A stretch of DNA of 64,000 bases. Source: Mugil cephalus (Eukaryota; Chordata; Actinopteri; Mugiliformes; Mugilidae). The notes under the pieces were generated by a model. The model did not search any database. It saw only the letters and a list, made by a program, of their open reading frames with translations, and had not been told where the DNA came from. Shown here in pieces: positions 14,001 through 26,000 of this stretch (the first letter of the stretch is position 1; each line of letters starts with the position of its first letter). The position numbers and the translations under genes are program-made. The stretch spans positions 19,499,001 to 19,563,000 of the forward strand of contig NC_061781.1 of the NCBI RefSeq assembly GCF_022458985.1, given 5' to 3'.

Positions 14001-17000
14001 GGGCATCCATGAGTATGAACTAGAGGTGCTGGCTGATGATGTAAGTGATTTATTTATTTATGTTTTGGGTTGTTTGCTTGACTAGTTTTCTGTCAGTTAT
14101 TGTTTTTTTCTATAACTTTGGTTCTTCCATACTTCAGGCACAGACGGAGCACCCAGGAGACTCCGCCCATTCGCACAGATGGACGTCTCTGGAGCTGGTG
14201 AAGGGCACCTACAGCACCGATGATTCTCCAAGTGATATTGCTGAGATTCGCTTGGACAAGGCTGTGCCACTCAAGGTACACAAACGCAACAGAGACTAAA
14301 ATGCATCGACTAACTCTACTCTGATTTATAAAAGTCTCTTGTTTGTTCTGGTTAAATGCATATACTTTATGAATAAATACATTGCTTTTTGCAGGAAGGG
14401 GTTAAGTATGCAGTGCGACTACGAAATTATGGCAGCCGGACAGCTAACGGTGATGGAGGTATGACCACAGTGCAGTGCTCTGATGGTGTATCCTTCACCT
14501 TCAGCACCTGCAGCTTAAGTAGCAACGGAACAAACCAGACCAGAGGACAGATCCCGCAGATTCTCTACTACAGGTGAGCGCAAAACCAGCGTTTTCCGTC
14601 ATCTCGCACGAGTGAATTTTCTTTACTGACTTGAGTTTGTCTCTGCTGAAGGAGCGAGTATGATGGGGATCTCCAGTCTCAGCTGCTGAGCAAAGCCAAT
14701 GAGGAGGACAAAAACTGTAGCAGAGCTCTGTCTGTGGTGAGCGCTGTGGTCAGAGCTGCAAAGGACCTCCTTCACAGGGCATTTGCTGTTGACGGTAAGC
14801 ACAACGAGCTTGTAAATGTGTTACAAAAGCTTCGGTAATTGCTTTAGAGGCGCTCAGAGCTGGATCTGTTTGTTTTAATTATGCACTTTCTTGTCTTCAG
14901 TGGATGATATCCCAGAGCTGCTAAGTTCGTCCAGCCTGTTCTCCATGCTCCTGCCCCTTATCCTGGCTTACATTGGCCCCGTGGCTGCATCTGTACCAAA
15001 GGTGAGTGTTCAAACCAGGGCTGTGATCTGTTCTCGTTTCACAATAAAGATTCTCAATGATGTGACACTGGTGAAATGTCCTTCTCTTCCTCACTAAGGC
15101 TGCTGTTGAGGTTTTTGGACTCGTTCAAGAGTTGCTACCTGCTGTCTCCGCCCTCAACCAAAAATACGCCCCGCCCACATTCAACCCCAACCAGTCAACA
15201 GACAGCACCACTGGAAACCAGCCTGAGCAGGGCCTGTCAGCCTGTACCACCTCAAACCACTACTCAGTGATTGAGAGTGACCACCCGTACAAACAAGCTG
15301 GCGTCACTCAGTACAGGGTAAGGTGTCCTCTGGCTCACTCGCTTATTTACTTAATTTATATCATGTAACTCATCTAATTCTGACACCCCCTCTCCTCAGG
15401 TATCTTTCCCAGACTGCGTCCGATGGACCACGATCGAGTTTGATCCACAGTGTGGCACTGCACAGCCAGAGGACGCGCTTCGCCTGCTCATCCCCAGCCG
15501 GACGCTCCACCTGTCCAACCTGGGAGGCAAGCCCTTAATTCACGACACCATCAACACCTGGACTGAGCTCAAGAAGTTCTCTGGATCCACAGGATGGCCA
15601 ACCACTGTCCTTGTGCTGCCAGGTATGAAAGACACACCAATTTTTTTTTTAATTATTATTTATTTAAGATACTGCTTCAATCATTGTGACAGTAGCTGCG
15701 TTTCCATTACATTTTTTCGCAACTCGTCTCGCAATATCCCATGATTCTCTTAAATTATGGACTTCAAAGGAACTGGTCACGTGATCCCCTGCGTCATCTC
15801 CGGTGACGACGGGTGTTTCCATTGCTCTTTTGCACTAAACTGTTATATTAATACGTCTTAACCACCTCATTAGAGCGTAAAAGTGTTTTAGCTTTAGATA
15901 TTTGAGACTTTTTTTCGAAATGCAGGTGTTTCTATTACCTGTTTTTTTTATTGCAATATTTGGGTTTTGCACATTTCTAGGGGTAATAGAAACACAGCAA
16001 GTGTTATTAAATCTATGTTGTAAATGGTCCAAGATGATGCTGCACATTTTTATCAGGGAAACTTTGGGGGGGAAAGAAAATGACTCATCTTTTACTCTCT
16101 ACAGGAAACGAAGTTCTGTTTTCCCTGGAAACAGCGTCAGATTATGTTAAAGACGAGAAAGCCTGCTTCTACGGCTTTAAGTGCGTGGCTGTGGGATATG
16201 AATTCAACCCTGGTCCCGATGAGGTATAGACTCTCTCTCTTGTGAAAGTACCTCTGGGTAATAGTCAGTTGTGTGTGGGTGTCCAGATCTCATGGATTTG
16301 TTGTCACCAAAAAGGGAAAAAATGTTTTGACAAATCATTCTTGCACTTTTCAGGGCATCATCCAGTTAGAGAAAGAGTTGGCCTACCTGGGTAGTGTGTG
16401 TGCTGCAGCGCTGATGAAGAAAGACCTGGCCCTCCCTATAGGTATAGAAAACAGTGCATGAGGGAATTTGTTGCACCTGTATCCAATAACAGAGTTTCAT
16501 ATGTGTTTGAGGAGATCATTCACACGTCATTCTGGTCTTTTTCTCATTCCAGGCAATGAATTGGAGGAAGATCTTGAAATTCTTGAGGAAGCCTCTCTTC
16601 AGGTATTCTAAATTAATCTCTAAGTATCAAATAAAAAAAAAGATTTCTTCGTCACTCAACCTCCTTTGATTTTTATGTTATTTTCCCACTTGCAGGTGTG
16701 TAAAGCCCACTCGGGGATCCTGGGGAAGGGTCTGGCCTTGTCTCACTCTCCCACCATCCTGGAGGCTCTTGAGGGGAATCTGCCCCTACACCTCCAAACC
16801 AATGAGCACTCTTTCCTTGAGGACTTCATCACCTGTGTGCAGAACTCAAGCGGAGGACGTTTGGCCAGGTTTGTTTCTGTGCTCGGATCCGCACAGCAGA
16901 GCTCTGGTTAATTTGACAACTGTATCAACGTTCCCCTCGGCTCATTCGTTGTCTTTTTATTGTTTGTTACTTCCAGGTGGCTGCAGCCCGACTCTTACGC

Positions 17001-20000
17001 AGATCCCCAGAACACCTCTCTGATCTTGAACAAAGATGACATACGCTGTGGGTGGCCAGCCACTGTGGTCGTGCAAACCAAAGACCAGTACGGAGATGTT
17101 GTGCACGTCCCTAACATGAAAGTAAGAATAGTTTCTGTGGTGTTAAAATACAACGAGCAATGCACAATATTGAAGACCTTTCTGAATCGGTTTATTCTCT
17201 TTCATGTCTAGGTGGAGGTGAAGGCTGTACCTGTTTCACAGAAGAAGTCGATGCAACCAGAGAATGTGAAGAAGCTGCAGAGGCTGCCGGGAAGCTCCTC
17301 CCCTTCTTCCTCTGGCCCCGACCTCACCTTTGGAGGTCTGCCGATGCCCAAGCTGGAGGCCACATATGAGCCCATGATTGTGAAAGAAGCTCGATACATT
17401 GCCATTACAATGATGAAGGTCAGCCTCCTTTTTACTCACTCTCACTCCCTGGTTTAGGATTTTTAAGGTGCCAGACGCTCCACAAGGGGGAGCAGCTTGG
17501 TCATTGTCGGATCAATTGATGCACAAAACAAATCTTAGTGTGCCACCTATTGGACAGGACAGTGGTAGTGCACATTTAGACTTCTCAGTATTGTCAGCTG
17601 TGCACTATATATTTTTAAAGAATGCTGTTTGTTGTGTGTAAAATTAAATACAAATTAACATATATTAGCAGAACATTAACGAGGCAACACACTCGAAAAT
17701 AAACTCAGCTTGTTACTCACTGTCTGTGTCTGTTTTAGGCGTATGAAAACTACTCCTTCGAAGAGCTGCGCTTTGCATCCCCAACCCCAAAGAGGTAAGT
17801 GAGATACAAGAGATGTTTTCCAGCGAGATACAATCTCCTTGACTGCACAGCACTTTAGTCATCCGTTGCTTTATAAATATATTTGACTTGGACTGTTTAT
17901 TGATTACACTAACAGACCCAGTGAGAACATGCTGATCCGTGCCAACACTGATGGAACCTACAGTGCCAACTGGACTCCAGGCGCTGTCGGCCTCTATACA
18001 ATCCATGTCACCATCGATGGCATTGAAATAGGTACGTTAATGTACTTTAATGAAGAAAAAAAAGGGCCACCATGAGATGTAACACAAGTCCTGCAGTTAC
18101 TACTGACAAACACGGATTTACATTTTGAAAACATAACAGTGATGGATATTTTTTTTTTTCCTTTCAGATGCTGGTTTAGAGGTGGAAGTCAAAGACCCTC
18201 CAAAAGGCATGATACCACCAGGGACTCAGATGGTCAAACCAAAGGCTGAACCTCAGCCAAGCAAGGTGAGTCTGTCTTTGAGCTTTGACCAACGAGTGCA
18301 TGAACATGCACACGACACGAACACCCTTTATAAAATGCATGTATCCTTGCAGGCACATATTAAACGTAACTCAGCAGAGACTGGAAACCCCTTGTTTATG
18401 GTTGTAGCTATTAAAACTGACTGGATTATGTATGAGTACTGAAACATGAACTCTCTGTGGGGGTTGTGAAAGTGTGACATCATATTTATTTATTTTTTTT
18501 TGCAACTCTGGGGCAGCTGTTTACATGTCATCGTTTTGGTTCGCTGATAAAGAAAAGATTTACTATTCCAAAGGAAGAAAGAAGAACATAAAAACATGAA
18601 ACATAACTGGATGAGTCTTGACACTTGAGTCTGGTTGTTCACTCTACTGTCTGGTTATAGTGTGCATGACCTTTATTCAAGCAGCAGCGATTGACTAATT
18701 CTAAATGCTCTAATAAAAACTGTTAGACATAGGAAATTGTTAGAAATGGCTTCAGAAGTGAAAAAAAGGCACCTCTGGTCATCATCATTTTGGGAAATAT
18801 TTCCTTAACGGGGAAACAAGCAACAATCTGTGCATCCAGTTAGTTTTACTTCTCTGGAACAAGTTTTCCATGCACCCGTTTATACGTACATGAAGAAAGC
18901 AAGATTAAAGCAACCTTCATCCAACTGGTGCAACTGAAAATTGAGCTCCTTGAGTTTCCTCTTCTTTTGCTGTGTGTGTGTGTGTGTGTGCACTTAGGAG
19001 CAGGCATTTTGTGGGTTAATGCATGCAGTCCCCCATCAACTTGTACTGCTTCCTCTTATTTCTCCTCCTCCTCCTCCTGCACTTCTTGACATTTTTATTT
19101 TCTTTCTATTCTTTTCTCCTGCCGCTCACCATCTCCAATCTCCCTTCTGCTTCTCTCAGGTCCGCAAATTTGTGTCCAAGGACAGCGCAGGCCTGCGTGT
19201 GCGTAGTCACCCCTCCCTGCAGAGTGAACAGATAGGCATAGTGCATGTCAATGGCACCATCACTTTCATTGACGAGGTAATTAACTCTAGATCAGGCGGA
19301 CGATACAATTTACACCATATGGAACTCTAGCATCCCTGATATATATTTAGCATCCCTTTTTATTCTATTTCTGGCTCTCTTCTTTAAATAAATACATAAA
19401 TATTAAACTATACTATAGTTTTTATTTAGTTTAAAAGCTTCAAGTAATCAGAACCTCATGTATTATTATATATAATATTACAGTATTCTTACCACTTTAA
19501 ATAATGATTACTACTTTATGAATTTGTTTCTCTTACTTTATGCTGCTTCATACTCTTGCAAGGCACTCTGAGGCTACACTAAAGGCTTTTTATGCCTTTT
19601 CAATGATTCCAAAGGATGTGATGGATTTGAATCTTAAAATGAAATCGGTGCACTCTTAGTGATTGCACTGTAAAGCCACACAAATTGTGTTTATTTGCCT
19701 GCTCTCTCATCCTTTGGCAATATCTTATTTATCATATCTTTTTTACAAACATCCTTTTGTAACCTTAATATAAAACCAAAAACTTTCCTGCAGCCTCAGA
19801 GATGTCAGGTGTGTTGGTGCGCGCGCGTGTGTGTTAGAGGGTGCTTCCCTCCTGTTTCCGTAGTAACAGGACAGCATGGCTGTGCTCTGCTCTGTTGCTT
19901 GTTTTCCCTTAGATCCACAATGATGATGGTGTGTGGCTCAGGCTCAATGATGAAACAGTAAAGAAGTATGTTCCCAGCATGAATGGGTACACTGAAGCCT

Positions 20001-23000
20001 GGTGCCTCTCATTTAACCAGCACCTGGGCAGGAGCCTACTGGTCCCAGCTGACGTAAGTAGAAGAAGGCCTGCTGAGTTGTCTGACTCGGTTTAATAACG
20101 AGAGGCTCCTGCACTGCTCATTTGGGGAGGAGCTTGTCTGTGTTGTTTAATGATAATAGGTTTTCGAGGACTTACTTGTGTTTTGGCACCCACTCCCCAA
20201 ATGTCCTTGGAGCATGGAAAACCATCAGAGTATATCATCAGAGTATAACTGTGGGGGCTTTGTCTTGCATGAAATATATCTTAGCAACACTGAGTGTGGA
20301 ACTTTTACTAACACTGCAAAAGACACCGCAGCTGGGAGTGTTGCATGCGTTATCTTACCTACCGCTAGAAGTGTACTGTAACATGACCATCACATGTTAA
20401 GCTGGACAAATGCTCACACGGTTAGGCAGTATATGTTTAGTGCATTAAAGTGAACCCCAATGCAGGGATTGAAAGACAATTTAAACATGTTGTGAAGGGG
20501 TGTGGTGAAGCTGGTCTGCACTGTCGAGTCTTCAGTTCCTCATTGCCTCTCACAGTCCATAAAAAGTTGCACACTGCAGCATGTGATGCCAAGGAGTTCT
20601 CCCACTTTTTGCTCCATGGCATGAAAACCACCAGAATACTGAACACTAATTGTGTATGGAAATTGCATTGATGGAAAAGGTCAAGCTGAGACAGTGGTTT
20701 TCTGTCATGGACCAATAGCTGGACCACAAAAAAAAAAAAAAAATCGCTACTGCTCTACAACTACACCTCTGCATTGGGATGCTTTAGGTGCTAGGGCGCT
20801 CCCATGTAAGGTCTCTGTCTGAACAGCATGACACACTACATCATTCAAGTGGGGAATTTTTTTGGAAGTTTCTTCTATATATGTTTGTATTTATTTTTTA
20901 TTTCTTGAAGACTTGTGGTCATTGATTTGGAAATAAGGACCCTAAGGTTTTTTTTTTTGTTTTTTTTTGGGACTGCAGCAGAGTTTTCGAATTTTTAAAG
21001 CTTTGCCCAAATTTGTTCCTTATGGGCCCTTTTTGTCAATGCTCCACAACTAACCGGCCTATCTGAGTCAGAATCTCTCCTCTCTTTGCCAGTTTCTCAA
21101 ATAACTTCGTATACCCTGGAAAATCCAGAAGAGCCGAGCCAATTTTTATTTTCTTCCAAAAAAATACACGAACACCTTCCCACCTTCCCGTTTTCTCTCC
21201 TCTCTCAAGTCATCTACTGTTTCATGACTGTCTTAAAATTTGTTGCTCAGAATGTCTTTAATGCTAGCCAAGGAGTCAGGGATATCGGCTTTTTGTCGTG
21301 GACCCCCTTAACTATATTCCCGTCACAGGTGAGTTGTATGAAGGAGGGATAAATAGTTTGACTGCCCCGTACGTAGATAACTGTGTCTGTTACTATACTT
21401 GTCTTCTTGAACCCCTTGTGACTTTGATTTTTATTTTTAAACAGTGTTAAATTTGCAGGCGTAAGAGGTCAAACTCTAGTTGCATGGTTGTCTGTACAGT
21501 GATAACGCAGGTCCTTCAAAATACTAAAGTGATACTTAAGCAATTACTCATTGCATGGGGTTGAAGATACTAATGTCCACTCTGTTGCATGAGGTCTTGT
21601 TTGAAAGGCTTGTCAAATATAGTCTTGTATCCATTGTGTGTCATAGCATGCTTCCCTTTAGACTGCAAGAAAACACGCGAGCAGACTATTTAAGTCGAGT
21701 AGGTCCTTTGTCTGTTGATTGTTAAACTGCATCACCGCAATGTTGAATGGACTGTTGATTTCTTATGTTGTGTGTACGGAGAGTGCTTACTGACCTATCA
21801 ATAAATGTACGTACAGGAAATGCAAGTTGAATATCTGGAAGCTAAAATGTGGTTTTGGTTTATCACGTGGTGTTGATGAGGGTACTTGCTTTCTAGTGTT
21901 TGTGCTAAGCTAAGGCTGCTAACTGTAGCCTTATATTTAGTGGCATCAATCCTCTCGTCCAACTCTTTGGACGGAAGCAAAGGAAACTATTGCTTGCAGA
22001 TCTTAAAGACCACAAAGCACATGTCTAGATGCTTTTTGCTTCCCTGCTATTACCCGAGCGTAATGTGTGTAAAATGTAGCCTTTATATGGAAAAAACTGG
22101 CTGGGCTACATGCTTCTTTTTATTTTTTATTTTTTGGCTTCTCATCCGGGCTTAGTAGTCCGAGCCCTTGCTCCAGCCTTCTACATTTTAGGAGCCTGCT
22201 TTGCTGTTTGTTGCACTCTGACTCTAATCCGTGCTCTTAACTCTTACAGGAGGTCAGGGGCCAGTCGGAGGAGAACGTTAAGGAGGTGAGCAGCTGCCCT
22301 TCCCACGAGGCCCCCATTCGGGTGCAGAGCAGGGCAGGGCAGGGCGGCGGCCCGGGGCTTTATAAGGTAGTGAAGACCGGCCCCTCTGGTCACAACATCA
22401 GAAGCTGCCCAAACCTTAGGGGTATCCCCATTGGAATGTTAGTTCTTGGCAACAAGGTCAAGGCCATAGGCGAGGTACGCACTCACCCCAAATAATGCAT
22501 TTTGTTTTTTTTGTTTTTTTTTTATTTTTGTGGCTGGAGCTGAATAATCAGTCTGTTTAAATTATGATTTTAGTAGATTTTTGGCCTTCAAATGTAATCT
22601 CTCTTTTCAAAGGGGAATATAACAGCTGCTTCTGGGTGTGGGTGTGTGTTCTCTATATCCTTCCACTTGCGGAGGTCTTACCAACTCTTGTGGCTGCGAG
22701 CAGTTTTTTTTGCGTGCTTCTTGACTAAACTAATTTCAGTTTGTCTATAAATCCATTGCAGTTTCAGGGCGTCTCGTTCAGCTGCCTCACCACTTTCTCA
22801 GTGGAAGTCTGATCACAAATGCTGGAGCCTTTCTGTGCCTTGACTATGCCTTTCACCTTGCACTTATAACAAATCTGTCAAAAATACTTTGAACAATGAA
22901 GTGGTCTTTGGCCTTGGGATGTGGAGCCTTCCCCCTCTTTTGGTTATTACCTGTCATTGGCTGCTATGGTGTGTCATGCTGTTCAGTAGTTTTCTCGAGC

Positions 23001-26000
23001 CTGTACTAGAATGCCCTGTGTGGATCCGGGAGTTGCAGCCTGCACGTACTAACACTTCCATCTGTGTCTGTTTTTCCACAATGATAATGTTTCAGGGAGT
23101 TGAGAAAACACAACTTCATGCATTTACCTTTCAATAAGCTACCCCTTTCTTAGAGTAAGTTTTTTTGATTTTAAAATTTCAGCTACGTCCGTTTTGTCCA
23201 GCAGTGTCCACTGATACACAAAATCAATTCCATGTGATCTGCTGCTGTGTACTTTTATATGTGTGTTAATCAGACGAAGAGTCGAATGCTTGCATGTCAG
23301 TGATCTTCTGTTGAAGACTTTGTGTCATGGTTTTGTATGTGCAGTAATAAGCTGGATGTAGACGGTTGGGGGGGGGCGTACGGAAAATGTCTGACTGGTT
23401 TTGACAGCCTGTGCATGTGTTTGTGAGTGTGGATAAAGAGTGTTGTTTGTGCATCAGGTGGTCAACTCAGAGGGGACCTGGGTACAGCTGGATAAGAATA
23501 GTGTAGTGGAGTTCTGTGAGAGTGATGAAGGGGAGGCCTGGTCACTGGCCAGAGACCGCGGTGGAAACCAGTACCTCCGCCACGATGACGGTAAGTTACA
23601 GCCTGGTCGGACCGTTTAGTAGCCGATAACCTGGCTTTAACCCTTAAAAGTGATGACGTCATCTAATTTGCGCTCACAGAACAAGTCTTGGTTGAACACG
23701 GGAACCAGACCCCACCACCGAGCCCTTTCTCTGTGCAAGCCTTCAACAGAGCCACTACTTCGAATGGAGCACAGGGCTTCGACTATGGCATCTCCAACAA
23801 CAAAGGTGAGGTCAACCTGGAGTTTATTTCAACAATTCAAGAATATACATAATCTGCATATCACTTTCTTTTCATGTCCACTTTGACATTTCGAGTTCTC
23901 AGACTCCTTGATTGTCATTTTACCATTATTTCATCTTTTAACTTCACTCTGTCCTCTTGCCTTGATTACTCCCTTCTTTACTGTACTAAATGACTGTTCC
24001 GCATTGGTTTGACTACAACCTTTCACATAACTGTATAAACCCACGGTAGGGCCATTTTTGTGCTTACATATTAAATAGTTAACTCAACTTTTGTTATGAG
24101 TACATATTGCAATTGTAATTTCTGAGTCAAACCTAAAGGTGCCATCTGTTGCTGACCTGTCATCGCTTTTTCTTTACGCATGCTTCTTTATAGTGTGTCT
24201 ACTGTTGGTACTTCATGCCTAACATCTCTGCAAAATGTCAGGCATATTGTCCGCATGCATGAGCCCGTCGGCGTGCTTCTGTTCATTGGGACTTTAATTG
24301 GCGTTTTTCGTTTTTGGGTACACAGACTCCACATCTGAACATCTTCACATTCTAGTACCCAATGATATTTGACCATTTTACATAATTGCATTGAACTTCA
24401 AAATAGAGTTGAGTACTCCAAAACATCACCTGTCCATAAGTTTTACCATCAATGAATGGTTTCCAAAGGTGTATTTGTGCCTTTCTGCAGGAATATCATG
24501 TTGACTTTTTTTTTTTTTAGGCCAAACACAAATCTGATTCTCTCTAGCTTTTATCATGCAAATCTGTGAAAGCGTTTCTCTAGTCCAACTGGTAATAGAA
24601 ATGCACCTGCTTTGCAGAACTGAAGCACCTTATCAGGGCTGCTCTCTGTTTAAATTTGCTGACTAATTCCAGTGTCCGTTTGTGTGGCACTAATAAAGGC
24701 AAAACCACTGCAGCCAATGGCTGCTTGTGTATATGGTTGGCAGTTACACTTGGGAGAAGATAAAACATCCTTCCAAATATAGTTTGAGCAAGCAGGTAGA
24801 AATGCTTCTTGAACACTACGTGTCCATCCAATCTACCCAATATATGTTTTGATTTTGGGCCATGAACGTAATACAGAATATGCCAAAGAACTTAAACTTT
24901 TGGAACGTGCCAGTACGTGTAGCACGAATAGGAACCCCTACACGAGTCTTTCCAACTCTTGATCACGGGGAGAGCCTGGACCACCTGAACCATCAAGCGT
25001 CATCCCAGCTTCAACAAGCTCTACCCTAAAGTCTGACGAAGTGGGGATGTAAAACTGAACCCTTCAAAACGTCTCCGGAGATAGCCTCGTTGCTAACTCT
25101 GAATGTTTTCTCAAGACTGTGATCAAGAAACCTGTATTGACTGGAGTATTTCTCTGCTTGGGCAGTTCAGCAGGTCACTGTTGAAAAATTCTGCCAAGAG
25201 AATTGTCGTGAAAATCATGACCAACTTCTCATGAGGACAACCAAGATTTTTTTTTGGAAGAGTGAAATTAACTCATAGGAATGGACAGCCCCCCTCTGCT
25301 CTTCCGTCAATATCTCTTTTCCACTAATAGAGTTGCAAAATGGGAAGAGACTCTACTGAATGGTGCAAATATAGAAAACGTTGTTGACAATGGGAACAAG
25401 CTACCGATCCAAAAGTAAAGCGGTGCAGTTTATACTTTAGCTTTGGTTAAGTATGTAATAGCTGTGTGTGCAACAGAATTTTAGGGGTTTTTTAGGCATT
25501 TATTTATCTTTTCTTTTAACAAAATGCTCCACAGTTGAGCTTATCACACCAGAACCTTTTGTGCTCCAGGAGAGTTTCAAGCTCATCTAAGCCTTCATCT
25601 CTCTGTGAACTTCTGAGACCTTGGATGCCCATAATTTCTCGTCCCATTCTGCACATCTATTGGGTTGTGGGAGATGACTCGATGCTTGATAAAAGAAAAA
25701 AAAAATGAACTGAATGACCTTCATCCCCCCTCTGGAATCCTCAAACCATAGCATAAGCTGTAGTTTTTCCCCCTTCCTCTGTCTCCATGTTTGCAGGTGA
25801 CCGGTTGAGCGCCATACTGAATTCCATTCAGTCTGGGCCCTTCCCCTCAGCAGCTCCCTCCTCCTCCTCCGTATTTGAGCAAGCTGCCCAACCTCCCTCC
25901 TCCTCTTCCCTTGTCCACAGCCCATTTGTGTTTGGACAATCCCCCTCCCAACTGTCTCAGCCACAACCACAGCTTCTGAGTAAGTCTGTCCTGCTTTCTG

